From Syntrophaceae bacterium (GTDB taxonomy: Bacteria > Desulfobacterota > Syntrophia > Syntrophales > PHBD01): a stretch of 64,000 nt of DNA. Where the stretch lies: NCBI GenBank assembly GCA_013177825.1, contig JABLXX010000006.1, positions 235,853 to 299,852 on the forward strand. Direction: 5' to 3'. The position numbers were made by a program, and so were the translations under genes. Numbering within the stretch: position 1 is the stretch's first letter; each line of letters opens with the position of its first letter. Shown piece after piece: positions 1 to 8,716 of the stretch. The notes below the pieces were generated by a model. It was given only the letters and a program-made list of their open reading frames with translations. It ran no database searches and was not told where the DNA came from.

Positions 1-683
1 TCGGTCCGGCCCTCGGACTGGTGGCGACGACCTCCAGCATGATCCCTCTGGTCGAACCGCCGACGGCCCTGAAAAAAGTACTCCGGCTGGCGACGGACGA
101 TGACCTGCAGGTCCGGATGGATCTGCAGCGGTTCGAGCAGGAGTGCCACCAGTTCTGCAAGGAGCGGATTGCCGAGCGGGCCCTGCCCATGAAGCTCATC
201 GAGGCGGAATGCCTCTTTGACCGGAGCAAGGTGATCTTCTACTTTACCGCCGAAAACCGGGTGGATTTCCGGGAACTTGTCAAGGATCTCGTCCAGCGTT
301 TCCGGATCCGCATCGAGCTCCGCCAGATCGGAGCGAGACAGGAAACGCGTCTGATCAAGGGAATGGGCATCTGCGGGCGGGAGGTCTGCTGCGCGGGATT
401 CCTTTCCAATCTGGATCGGGTTACCGTCAAGATGGCCAAGGAGCAGGGCATGTCGCTCAACCCGGAAAAGATCTCCGGGCTTTGCGGGCGGCTCATGTGC
501 TGCCTGGCTTATGAATACGACAGCTATGCGGAGAGAAAGAAAAAACTGCCCAAGTGCGGCAAGATCGTCCAGACCGAAGGGGGCCCCGGCAAGGTCGTCC
601 GGCAGAACGTTCTCAAGGGGGACGTCATGGTCCAGCTGGAAGACGGGAAGGAAGTGACCCTGAGCATCAAGGACAACGATTAG
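1..683 (+). CDS. ricT: PSP1-domain protein RicT, 5' end outside the window
   Basis: The reading frame is open to the window edge, and the residues before the first possible GTG (21) still fit the family, so the true start lies upstream. The protein carries the PSP1 core, with the segment VDFRELVKDL followed by IELRQIGAR and two Cys-pair motifs, CGREVCC and CGRLMCC. In Bacillus RicT these cysteines belong to the Fe-S-binding Ric complex that affects RNA maturation; in other phyla the role is less clear. It lies 59 bp before metG. A holB-PSP1-metG order is common in bacteria, so holB may lie just outside the window (inference). Family call is secure, function in this organism less so. Confidence 0.9.
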   Translation, partial: GPALGLVATTSSMIPLVEPPTALKKVLRLATDDDLQVRMDLQRFEQECHQFCKERIAERALPMKLIEAECLFDRSKVIFYFTAENRVDFRELVKDLVQRFRIRIELRQIGARQETRLIKGMGICGREVCCAGFLSNLDRVTVKMAKEQGMSLNPEKISGLCGRLMCCLAYEYDSYAERKKKLPKCGKIVQTEGGPGKVVRQNVLKGDVMVQLEDGKEVTLSIKDND

Positions 684-742
684 CGGACTGCCGGAAAAGC
701 CCGCCCAACGACGTTTCGAGCAACCTGTCAGAGGAATCGCAC

Positions 743-2650
743 ATGGAAAAGGCCTATTACATCACCACGCCCATTTATTACGTCAATGCCTCACCCCACA
801 TCGGCCACGCCTACACCACCATTGTCGCCGATGTCATGGCCCGCTATTACCGAAACCTCGGCTACCGGACCTTTTTCCTCACCGGAACGGACGAACACGG
901 GGACAAAATCGCCGAAGCCGCCGCCAAGGCCGGCATCAGCCCCCAGGAATTCACCGACCGGATCAGCGCCCAGTTCCGGGATCTCTGGCCCGAGCTCATG
1001 GTTACCAACGACTATTTCATCCGCACGACCGACAAGAACCACGTCCGGACCGTCCAGGCCCTCCTACAGAAAGTCTACGACCAGGGGGACATCTATTTCG
1101 GGCATTACGAGGGCTATTACTGCGTCGGCTGCGAGCGCTTCTACACGGAGAAGGAACTCGTCGACGGCAACTGCCCCGACCACCAGACCCCTCCCCTGCA
1201 TCGCAAGGAAAGCAACTACTTCTTCAAGATGAGCGCCTACCAGGACTGGCTGATCCAGTACATCCAGGAGCACCCCGACTTCATCCGCCCTGAGCGGTAC
1301 CGGAACGAAGTCCTGGCTTTCCTCCGGGAGCCCCTGGAGGACCTGTGCATCTCCCGGCCGAAGACCCGCCTGACCTGGGGCATCGACCTGCCTTTCGACG
1401 ACAAGTATGTGACCTACGTCTGGTTCGACGCCCTGATCAACTACGTGACCGGCGTCGACTACCCCGACGGGGAGAATTTCCGGACCTTCTGGCCGGCGGC
1501 CCAGCATCTCATCGCCAAGGATATCCTCAAGCCCCACGGGATCTACTGGCCCACCATGCTGAAGGCCATGGGGATCGAGCCCTACCGGAACCTGAACGTC
1601 CACGGCTACTGGAACGTCGATCAGAGCAAGATGTCCAAGAGCTTGGGCAACGTGGTCAAGCCCCTGGACCTGAAGGACAAATACGGCCTGGACGCCTTCC
1701 GCTACTTCCTCCTTCGGGACATGGTCTTCGGACTCGATTCGAGCTTCAGCGAAGAGGCCTTCGTCCAGCGGGCCAACTCCGACCTGGCCAACGACCTGGG
1801 AAACCTGGTGAGCCGGTCGGTAACCATGGCCATCAAGTACGGAGCGGGAAAAGTCCCGGCCCCGACGGCCATCGTTCCGGAGGAAGACGGGATTCTGCAG
1901 GAGACCGCCGCCCGGACCCTTGCCGAGGTGGGGACCTGCTTCGGTGAACTGGCCCTTCACAAGGCCCTGATCGCCATCTGGGAACTCATCGGCGTCACGA
2001 ACAAATACATCGTCGAACGGGAGCCCTGGAACCTCGCCAAGGATTCCAACCGGAAGGCCCGGTTGGAGACCATTCTGTACAACCTCCTGGAAACACTGCG
2101 GATCGTCGCCGTCCTGGTGATGCCGTTCATGCCCGGATCGGCGGAAAAGATTCTCCGGCAGATCGGCATCGTCGATCCGGCCCGGCAGACCATGGAAACC
2201 ATCAGGACATGGGGCGGCCTGGCTCCCGGGCTGGCCCTAACGCGTGGTGAGTCGCTCTTCCCGCGCATCACTTACAGCAAGGAGGAACAGCCCGTGGAGA
2301 CGAAAAAAGCCCCCCTGGCACCCATAAAGCCTGAAATTTCCTACGAGGATTTCGAGAAGGTCGACCTCCGGGCCGCGAAGATCCTGGAAGCGGAACCGGT
2401 TCCGAAGTCCAGCAAGCTCATCAAGCTGAAAATCGACATCGGCGAGGAGCGGACCATCGTCGCCGGCATCGCCAAGGACTACAAGGCGGAAGAGCTGGTG
2501 GGGAAAACGATTGTCGTCGTGGTCAACCTCAAGCCCACGAAGCTCATGGGCGTCGAGTCGCGGGGGATGCTCCTGGCGACGGACAGCGAAGAGGGCCTGA
2601 CGCTGGTGAGCTTCGACCGGTCCGCCCTGACGGGAGGAAAGGTCCGGTAG
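743..2650 (+). CDS. metG: Methionyl-tRNA synthetase with C-terminal tRNA-binding domain
   Basis: Cytoplasmic class I synthetase that charges tRNA-Met. The 635-residue product has HIGH at residues 19-22 and KMSKS at 296-300. A zinc-knuckle segment starting CVGC and ending CPDH sits in the connective peptide. The anticodon-binding helical domain follows, and from about residue 530 there is a Trbp111-type EMAP domain (YEDFEKVDLRAAKI, then GKTIVVVVNL and MLLAT). The ATG at 743 gives the canonical N-terminus (YYITTPIYYVN), so a longer upstream frame is rejected. It lies directly after ricT and is probably co-transcribed with it. No odd features. Confidence 0.97.
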   Translation: MEKAYYITTPIYYVNASPHIGHAYTTIVADVMARYYRNLGYRTFFLTGTDEHGDKIAEAAAKAGISPQEFTDRISAQFRDLWPELMVTNDYFIRTTDKNHVRTVQALLQKVYDQGDIYFGHYEGYYCVGCERFYTEKELVDGNCPDHQTPPLHRKESNYFFKMSAYQDWLIQYIQEHPDFIRPERYRNEVLAFLREPLEDLCISRPKTRLTWGIDLPFDDKYVTYVWFDALINYVTGVDYPDGENFRTFWPAAQHLIAKDILKPHGIYWPTMLKAMGIEPYRNLNVHGYWNVDQSKMSKSLGNVVKPLDLKDKYGLDAFRYFLLRDMVFGLDSSFSEEAFVQRANSDLANDLGNLVSRSVTMAIKYGAGKVPAPTAIVPEEDGILQETAARTLAEVGTCFGELALHKALIAIWELIGVTNKYIVEREPWNLAKDSNRKARLETILYNLLETLRIVAVLVMPFMPGSAEKILRQIGIVDPARQTMETIRTWGGLAPGLALTRGESLFPRITYSKEEQPVETKKAPLAPIKPEISYEDFEKVDLRAAKILEAEPVPKSSKLIKLKIDIGEERTIVAGIAKDYKAEELVGKTIVVVVNLKPTKLMGVESRGMLLATDSEEGLTLVSFDRSALTGGKVR

Positions 2651-2698
2651 GAAACGGCACCGGGGTCGCAGGTGGAAAGGTTCCAGGCTCGTCCCGCT

Positions 2699-3136
2699 TC
2701 AATCGATCTCCAGGAAATGGGCCTCGGCGATCCCGTCGAGAAGCTGGAAGGAGCGAATCCGGACGACCAGAACCCGGGCCTCCGGATTTTTCGCCAGATC
2801 CTCCAGGACGGGGTGCCGCTCGACAAGGCGGCGGCGAATGCCGGCCTCCCGTTCGGGTGAATCGGGAGAACGGAAGCAGCCGTTGATGGTAAGGGCCACT
2901 GGCCGGGGCCGGCCGGGCATCCGGGCGTCCTCCCGCGTGTCCACCAGCAGGCTGACGTTCGGATTCGCAAGCAGGTTCCGGTATTTTCTGGTCCCCATCA
3001 GGGTCAGCATCCAGACTTCCCGTCCGTCGTCGGAGACCGCGTAGGACATGAGCGAACAATGCGGAAGCCCTTCCGACTCCGTGGCCATGACGCACAGGTC
3101 CTTCCGTTTCAGCAGTTCCTTCATCCGCTCCAGCAT
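2699..3136 (-). CDS. Pyridoxamine 5'-phosphate oxidase-like flavin-binding protein
   Basis: Product of 145 residues with the split-barrel PNPOx pattern: an N-terminal helix, CVMATESEGLPHCSLMSY (strand followed by a substrate-loop-like segment), WMLTLMGTRKYRNLLANP (typical of the family, where R-K-Y-x-N-L precedes NP), and a later barrel strand. Family members bind FMN or F420 or haem and act as reductases or oxidases; the substrate here cannot be told. ATG at 3136 is preceded by GGGAGG with five bases of spacing, which rules out the much longer open frame upstream. It is divergent from mutY with only 33 bp between the starts. Monocistronic. Confidence 0.8.
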   Translation of the reverse strand: MLERMKELLKRKDLCVMATESEGLPHCSLMSYAVSDDGREVWMLTLMGTRKYRNLLANPNVSLLVDTREDARMPGRPRPVALTINGCFRSPDSPEREAGIRRRLVERHPVLEDLAKNPEARVLVVRIRSFQLLDGIAEAHFLEID

Positions 3137-3169
3137 GTCGCCTCCCGGACCGCTTCGTTTTGATTTCAA

Positions 3170-4339
3170 ATGAAACAGAAATCCCCAAGAAAAGCAACCC
3201 ATCCCGGACCGTCTCTGCAGATGGAGCGCCCCCGGCCCCGCAGGTCCGCCGGGCCGGACGAGCGTACGCCCCTGATCCGGCGGAAGCTTCTCCGGTGGTA
3301 TCGGAAAAACCGTCGGGCTCTTCCCTGGCGGGAAACCCGGGATCCCTACGCCGTCTGGGTCTCGGAGATCATGCTCCAGCAGACCCGGGTGGAAACGGTC
3401 ATCCCGTACTACAGGCGCTTCATGGAGCGTTTCCCCGACGCCGCATCCCTGGCGGACGCCTCGCCCGATGAAGTCCTGAAGGTCTGGGAAAACCTGGGCT
3501 ATTATTCCCGGGCCCGGAACCTCCACGAAGCGGCGAAGATCGTGGCGGCCCGGCACGGCGGCCTGCTTCCGGAGCCGCAGGAGGACCTGGCGGGCCTGCC
3601 GGGAATCGGCGAATACACGGCAGGCGCCATCGGGAGCATCGCCTTCGGCCTCCCCGTCCCGGCGGTGGACGGCAACGTCCGCCGTGTCCTGGCAAGGGTA
3701 TACGCCATCGGGGAGCCCGTCGCTACCGGCACCGGGAAATCGAGGATCCGGGCGCTCGCGGCGGGACTCGTCTCCCCGGAGGATCCCGGGGCCTTCAACC
3801 AGGCCCTGATGGACCTGGGGTCCGGAATCTGCACCCCCGCCTTTCCCCGCTGTCCCGAATGCCCCCTGGCGGACGTCTGCGAAGCCTTCCGGCAGGGCCG
3901 CCAGGAAGCGCTGCCCGTGACGTCCCCGAAAAAGACCCTGCCCTGCGAATCCGCCGTCGCGGCCGTTCTCCGGGACCGGGACGGCCGCTTCCTGGTTGTC
4001 CGGCGGCCGCCACGTGGATTCCTGGGCGGGCTGTGGAAGTTCCCCGGCGGTTTCCTCCGGCCCGGCGAGGATCTCCGTGAGGGGCTCCGGCGAACCGTGC
4101 GGGAAGAGACGGGGATCCGGGTCAGCATCCTCGAGGAGCTGGTTTCGGTGAACACCGTCTATTCCCACTTCCGCCTCCTCCTGACGGCCTTCCACTGCCG
4201 GAAGCGGGGCGGCGGGAGCGCGCCTCCCGAAGGCCCCGGCCGGCAATGGGCCACCTTCGAGGAGATGAACGGTCTGGCCTTTTCCAAGGCAGACCGGCTG
4301 CTGTTCCCGGCCGTCCAGGTTCTCCGGCCGTCCCGCTGA
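3170..4339 (+). CDS. mutY: A/G-specific adenine DNA glycosylase MutY
   Basis: Removes adenine mispaired with 8-oxoguanine. In 389 residues: catalytic Glu66 in VSEIMLQQTRV, helix-hairpin-helix LPGIGEYTAGA at 143-153, catalytic Asp167 in VDGNVRRVL, and the Fe4S4 ligands Cys221, Cys228, Cys231 and Cys237 with the usual C-X6-C-X2-C-X5-C spacing. A MutT-like C-terminal domain (about 257-385) recognises 8-oxoG. Its Nudix box is degenerate (RTVREE in place of REXXEE), as expected for a binding rather than hydrolysing domain. The start could also be Met18 at 3221, since no good Shine-Dalgarno precedes 3170. Confidence 0.96.
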   Translation: MKQKSPRKATHPGPSLQMERPRPRRSAGPDERTPLIRRKLLRWYRKNRRALPWRETRDPYAVWVSEIMLQQTRVETVIPYYRRFMERFPDAASLADASPDEVLKVWENLGYYSRARNLHEAAKIVAARHGGLLPEPQEDLAGLPGIGEYTAGAIGSIAFGLPVPAVDGNVRRVLARVYAIGEPVATGTGKSRIRALAAGLVSPEDPGAFNQALMDLGSGICTPAFPRCPECPLADVCEAFRQGRQEALPVTSPKKTLPCESAVAAVLRDRDGRFLVVRRPPRGFLGGLWKFPGGFLRPGEDLREGLRRTVREETGIRVSILEELVSVNTVYSHFRLLLTAFHCRKRGGGSAPPEGPGRQWATFEEMNGLAFSKADRLLFPAVQVLRPSR

Positions 4340-4461
4340 AGGCATTCTTCCGGGCGCACCGGCGGTATAAAGCACGAAGATTCGATCGCCGCCGCCCGAT
4401 CCCTTTACTTTTTCTGCCGGATTCATTATCTTGAAGCCAAGACTTTCTTTGCGAGGAGGGC

Positions 4462-4947
4462 ATGTCCAAGGACAAGATCCCGGCGACTCCCGCGGTCCGT
4501 TTCCTCAGGGAACGGGGAATCGATTTCAAGCTTCGTCCCTACCGTTACGAGGAGCACGGCGGGACGCGCGTATCCGCCCGGGAGCTGGGCGTCAGCGAAC
4601 ACCAGATCATCAAGACGCTGGTCATGGAAGACGAGAGCGGCGCCCCGCTGATCATCCTGATGCACGGGGACCGGCAGGTTTCAACCAAGGCCTTCGCCAG
4701 GCAGCTGGGAGTCAAGAGCGTGTCACCCTGTGAACCGAAAACGGCGGAGCGGCACACCGGTTACAAGGTGGGGGGAACATCCCCCTTCGGAACCCGGAAA
4801 CCACTGAAAATCTATCTCGAAGAGAGCATTGCCGGCCTGCCAAGGATCCTCATTAACGCGGGTGGCCGGGGCATCCTGGCGGAGATGTCGCCGGCCGATC
4901 TGATCCGAGTCCTCAACCCGGTCGCCGTGCAGGTCGCCATTGAATGA
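4462..4947 (+). CDS. ybaK: YbaK/EbsC-family aminoacyl-tRNA deacylase
   Basis: The 161-residue product has the INS-like editing fold: HQIIKTLVM, with the conserved Lys near residue 52, and GYKVGGTSPFG, the YbaK hallmark loop. Members hydrolyse mischarged Cys-tRNA-Pro in trans. GAGGAGGG lies just before the ATG. The stop codon overlaps the ATG of the thioredoxin gene (ATGA at 4944-4947), so the two are translationally coupled. No truncation. Substrate specificity (Cys versus other amino acids) cannot be told from sequence alone. Confidence 0.93.
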   Translation: MSKDKIPATPAVRFLRERGIDFKLRPYRYEEHGGTRVSARELGVSEHQIIKTLVMEDESGAPLIILMHGDRQVSTKAFARQLGVKSVSPCEPKTAERHTGYKVGGTSPFGTRKPLKIYLEESIAGLPRILINAGGRGILAEMSPADLIRVLNPVAVQVAIE

Positions 4948-5534
4948 GGCGCGTCATGCCGAAGGAACGGAAGCAGCAGAAAGAGCAGATGATCGTCCGG
5001 TGCCTCCATTGCGGGGTCAAGAACCGCATCCCCCGGGTCCGCCTCCAGGACCGCCCCGCCTGCGGGAGCTGCCATGCCCCGCTGGATGAAATGATCATCC
5101 GGTGTCTCCACTGCGGCGCCAAGAACCGCATGCCGGAAAACCGGATTCACGACCGCCCCCTCTGCGGTGTCTGCAAGACCCCGCTGATCATATGCCACGC
5201 CCCCGCCTATCCCGTCGATGTGAACGACCAGAACTTCTCCCGTGAGGTCGTGGGTGAGGCCTGCTCCGTCCTGGTGGACTGCTGGGCCCCCTGGTGCGGC
5301 CCTTGCCGGACCATGGAACCCGTTATGGAAGATCTGGCCGTGAAGTACGGCGGCGCGGTGAAGATCGCCAAACTCAACGTCGACGAAAACCCTCTGACGG
5401 CCTCCCAGTACACCATCCGGAGCATCCCGACGCTCCTGTTCTTCCGGGGCGGGGTGGTGGTGCAGCGGCTGGTGGGCGCCCAGTCCAGGGAATCGGTTGA
5501 GGAACAGCTCCTGGCAACCATCAAGACGAACTGA
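4944..5534 (+). CDS. Thioredoxin-2-like protein with two tandem zinc ribbons
   Basis: A thioredoxin domain (about residues 92-196) with active site WCGPC at 117-121 and the cis-Pro loop in IRSIPTLLFF. It is preceded by two copies of a 34-residue zinc-ribbon unit: copy one has Cys20, Cys23, Cys40, Cys43, copy two Cys54, Cys57, Cys74, Cys77. E. coli TrxC carries only one such ribbon. The start at 4944 overlaps the ybaK stop; Met5 (4956) is an alternative with a GAGG ahead of it. Cytoplasmic disulfide reductase, possibly sensitive to zinc or oxidant. Confidence 0.9.
   Translation: MRRVMPKERKQQKEQMIVRCLHCGVKNRIPRVRLQDRPACGSCHAPLDEMIIRCLHCGAKNRMPENRIHDRPLCGVCKTPLIICHAPAYPVDVNDQNFSREVVGEACSVLVDCWAPWCGPCRTMEPVMEDLAVKYGGAVKIAKLNVDENPLTASQYTIRSIPTLLFFRGGVVVQRLVGAQSRESVEEQLLATIKTN
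4989..5192 (+). repeat. Tandem 102-bp duplication encoding two zinc ribbons
   Basis: Two adjoining in-frame units, 4989-5090 and 5091-5192, each encode 34 residues beginning MI[VI]RCLHCG[VA]KNR and carrying a CxxC pair at each end. The DNA copies are clearly alike but diverged, so this is an old internal duplication rather than an assembly artefact. Confidence 0.85.
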
Positions 5535-5668
5535 CGAAAACAGGTTCAACCAGACCGGCCGCCCGAGCCGATGAAGCCGACGCGCCGTCCCTCCGTCTCC
5601 TCCACCGACCAACGCTTCGCACCCCTGTACCTGCCGTTCAACGGATGCCTTCCAAAATGGACATCATT

Positions 5669-8089
5669 ATGAAAAGACTGAAGGTTTTGGTCCTTGTGGT
5701 CATGGCCGCCCCGATTCTCACGGCCATGGGCTGCGCCCGGCTGAACTCCTTCCAGAGGGAGGGAGACATCCGCGCGGACGGCTTGAAGGCCCCCGTGGAG
5801 GTGGTCCGCGACGAAAAGGGGATGGCTTACCTCTATGCGGCCGACGACCACGATCTGCTCTGGGCGCAAGGTTTCGTGACGGCCCAGGACCGGCTTTTCC
5901 AGATGGAGCTGATCCGTCTCCTCGCCTCCGGCCGCATCTCCGAGCTGGCGGGTCCGGCAGGCCGGGAAGCGGATGTCCGCATGCGGACCATCGGCTTCCT
6001 CCGGCAGGGGAGGAAACATGCAGCCATCCTGAGCGGCGAGGCGAAGCGTTCCATGCAGGCTTATCTGGACGGCGTGAACGCCTTCATCGCGCGCCCACCG
6101 GACTGGCCGCTGGAATTCAAACTGGCGGGCATCCGGCCGACGCCCTGGGCCATCGAGGATTCCCTCGCCATCGCCTACTTCATGGGCTGGGGTTCGGCGG
6201 CGAATCTCAAGGATGAAATCATCGCCCAGACGCTGGTCGAAAAACTGGGGCCCGAGCGGGCGCGGGAGCTTTTTCCCCTGAATATCAATCCCGACGAGGC
6301 ACGTGAATGCCCGGCGTCGGACAGGATCCGGCAGGGCTCCCTGCCGGCAAAACGCCATCTCGATCTTGCCTCAGACCGGACCCTGATGGCCTTGTCGGCG
6401 GATCAGACCGCGGGATGGCGCGTGGGAAGCAACAACTGGGCGACGGGAGCCGCCCTTTCCCCAAGCGGCAAGCCCATCGTCGCCAACGATCCGCACCTCG
6501 ACGCCCGCCTGCTCCCGGGTCCCTGGTATCCCTGCGGCCTGATCCTTCCCTCCTCGAGGGCGGTGATCGCATCCATCCCGGGCGTGCCGGGCCTCAGCAT
6601 CGGCCGGACCGACCGCATCGCCCTGGGGGTGACCAACTCCTACAGCGACGCCCAGGATCTCTACATCGAGACGGTTGATCCGGGCAACCCCGGTCGCTAC
6701 CTCGAAGGCGGGAAGTCCCTTCCCTTCGAGACGATCACGGAGACGCTGAAAATAAAGGACAGGAGCGCCGCCGGCGGTTTCCGGGAGGAAACGGTCCTCG
6801 TCCGCCTCACGAAGCGGGGCCCCGTCGTGTCCGGTGTCCTGAAAGGCATCGCCAACGATCATGTCGTCAGCCTGCGCTGGTCGCCCTTCGAGACGATGGC
6901 GCCCTCCCTGGGTACCGAGCGCCTGCTGAAGGCCCGGAACGTCGAGGAGGTGCGGGAAAGCCTGCGCGGCCTGACGATCATCATGCTGAACTTCGTCTTT
7001 GCCGACGTGGACGGGAATTTCGGCTGGCAGACGACGGGCCGCCTGCCCATCCGGGCGCGGGGAGAGGGGGTTGTTCCCCATAAGGTTACGGACGACCGCG
7101 ACGACTGGACCGGCTGGATCCCCTTCGACACGATGCCCCATTCCTACAATCCGCCGAGAGGCTGGGTGGGAACCTGCAATCATCACGCGGTTCCTTGCGA
7201 TTATCCTCACTACTACACGTCTCACGTGTCGGCCTCCTACCGCTACCGGCGGCTGATCGAACTTTTGGACGCGCCGGGGAAGAAGACGGTGGAGGACCAC
7301 TGGCGCTTCCAGCGGGACGCCATGAACCTGATGGCCCGGCGGATCGCGCCCGTCATGTCGGATGCCCTGCTTAAGCACGAGGACACGAAAACCCTGGGCC
7401 GCATCCTCAGCCACTGGGATTTTGTCGACGATCCGGACCAGGCGGCGCCGGCCGTTTTCCAGGCGGTGTATCGCCGGTTTTTCTTCGCCGTTTACCGGGA
7501 CGAGCTGGGACCATCTCTCACGGAACTCCTGGCCGACAATCCCTACTTCTGGCAGGAATCCCTCCAGAAAATGGTCCTGGCCGGGGAATCGCCCTGGTTC
7601 GACGACGTCTCGACGCCCGCCGTCAGGGAAACGAGGGACGACCTCCTGCACCGCGCCGGGCTGGAGGCGATGCGGGAACTGGGTCCTATTTACGGCGGCG
7701 ACCCGGAAGGGTGGCGGTGGGGCCGCATGCATCGCCTGACCCTGGTGTCTCCGATCCGCCGCGAGGGGTTTGCGGCGGCCCTTCTGGGCGGCGGGTCCCA
7801 TGCCATGGGCGGCTCCCAGGAAACCCTCTACCGCGCCAGCTACGATTACAACCATCCCCATGACGTAACACTTTCCGCGTCCCTGCGCATGGTCATGGAC
7901 CTGGGGGATCCCGACAAGGTCATGGCCGTTCTTCCCGGTGGCGTCTCCGGCCGCCTCTTCGACCCTCACAGCAAGGACCAGGTGGAACCCTTCATGAATG
8001 GGGAGGTGCGTTCCTGGTGGTTCAGCGACCGGAAAATCCGGGAAAACGCCCGGACGATCCTGCGTTTACTCCCGGGAAAACAGGAGTGA
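5669..8089 (+). CDS. Penicillin acylase-family Ntn hydrolase, exported or lipid-anchored
   Basis: The 806-residue product resembles the penicillin G/AHL acylase family (Ntn hydrolases made as a precursor and cut into alpha and beta chains). The catalytic, self-cleaving Ser is in VGSNNWATG (Ser254), followed by KPIVANDPHL, which is typical of the start of the beta chain. The N-terminus MKRLKVLVLVV...TAMGC is a signal peptide; Cys22 could be a lipidation site, although Ala at -3 is not ideal. An ATG eight codons upstream (5645) is also possible. The substrate may be an acyl-homoserine lactone, an N-acyl amino acid or a lipopeptide and cannot be told from sequence. Monocistronic. Confidence 0.88.
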   Translation: MKRLKVLVLVVMAAPILTAMGCARLNSFQREGDIRADGLKAPVEVVRDEKGMAYLYAADDHDLLWAQGFVTAQDRLFQMELIRLLASGRISELAGPAGREADVRMRTIGFLRQGRKHAAILSGEAKRSMQAYLDGVNAFIARPPDWPLEFKLAGIRPTPWAIEDSLAIAYFMGWGSAANLKDEIIAQTLVEKLGPERARELFPLNINPDEARECPASDRIRQGSLPAKRHLDLASDRTLMALSADQTAGWRVGSNNWATGAALSPSGKPIVANDPHLDARLLPGPWYPCGLILPSSRAVIASIPGVPGLSIGRTDRIALGVTNSYSDAQDLYIETVDPGNPGRYLEGGKSLPFETITETLKIKDRSAAGGFREETVLVRLTKRGPVVSGVLKGIANDHVVSLRWSPFETMAPSLGTERLLKARNVEEVRESLRGLTIIMLNFVFADVDGNFGWQTTGRLPIRARGEGVVPHKVTDDRDDWTGWIPFDTMPHSYNPPRGWVGTCNHHAVPCDYPHYYTSHVSASYRYRRLIELLDAPGKKTVEDHWRFQRDAMNLMARRIAPVMSDALLKHEDTKTLGRILSHWDFVDDPDQAAPAVFQAVYRRFFFAVYRDELGPSLTELLADNPYFWQESLQKMVLAGESPWFDDVSTPAVRETRDDLLHRAGLEAMRELGPIYGGDPEGWRWGRMHRLTLVSPIRREGFAAALLGGGSHAMGGSQETLYRASYDYNHPHDVTLSASLRMVMDLGDPDKVMAVLPGGVSGRLFDPHSKDQVEPFMNGEVRSWWFSDRKIRENARTILRLLPGKQE

Positions 8090-8206
8090 GGCCTCAAGAC
8101 CCCTGACGGGCAACGGAAGTCAACCCGTGCCCTGGGAAGGCCTTCGGCCGGCGGGACGATTGGAAAGGAATCAGCGCGAAGCGCCGGAAAGGGGGGATCG
8201 TACGGC

Positions 8207-8716
8207 TTACCGTGTCGTCCGGTTCCGCTGGTGAAGCTGGATTTCCAGTTCCTTGAGGAGCTTCAGGTCTTTCCTCAGCTGTTCGTTTTCCTGCTGGAGC
8301 GTCCCCAGTTCCGTCTGGAGGCGCTCTTTGACCTGGTTCATTTCCTTGCGGAGCTGCTCGTTCTCCCGATGGAGGCGCTTGTTCTCCGCCACCGTCTCGG
8401 CGGCCGTCCGGGTTCCTGCATGGATCGACTCGTTCAGGCGTTCCTGCTCGTCGAGCAGGCGAGCCAGAACTTCCGAAGTCCTTACCCAGCGGCTCTCGGG
8501 GTAAGTCAGCGTCAGCTCCGCAAACATGTTTCTCGCCCGGACCGGCGCTTCCGGTCCGCCTGCCTCGAGGGCCATGAGTCCCGCCTCAAAAAGCTCCGTG
8601 TCGGAAGAAGGCGGCTTGGGAACGGGCGTTTCGGTCACCACCGACGCTGACGGGGCGCAAGCGGCGATTCCCAGCAGCAGGAGAAGAACGGCTATCGTCC
8701 GCATGCACGGTCTCAT
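8207..8716 (-). CDS. Putative lipoprotein with C-terminal coiled coil
   Basis: The 169-residue product has a signal peptide ending in a lipobox (LLLLLGIAAC), a low-complexity linker, a short TPR-like helical segment (about 40-85: SDTELFEAGLMALEAGG, later FAELTLTYPESRWV) and a long coiled coil (about 90-160) rich in Glu, Leu, Gln and Arg. The ATG overlaps the end of the upstream GGDEF-like gene by four bases (8713-8716), so they form a two-gene operon. The architecture recalls QseG/YfhG-like lipoproteins linked to sensor proteins, but I see no diagnostic motif; the function is unknown. Confidence 0.7.
   Translation of the reverse strand: MRPCMRTIAVLLLLLGIAACAPSASVVTETPVPKPPSSDTELFEAGLMALEAGGPEAPVRARNMFAELTLTYPESRWVRTSEVLARLLDEQERLNESIHAGTRTAAETVAENKRLHRENEQLRKEMNQVKERLQTELGTLQQENEQLRKDLKLLKELEIQLHQRNRTTR

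Noticed and set aside
2699..4426. Long minus-strand frame of 575 codons
   Set aside because: The upstream two thirds are antisense to mutY; only the PNPOx part from 3136 has family sequence and a Shine-Dalgarno.
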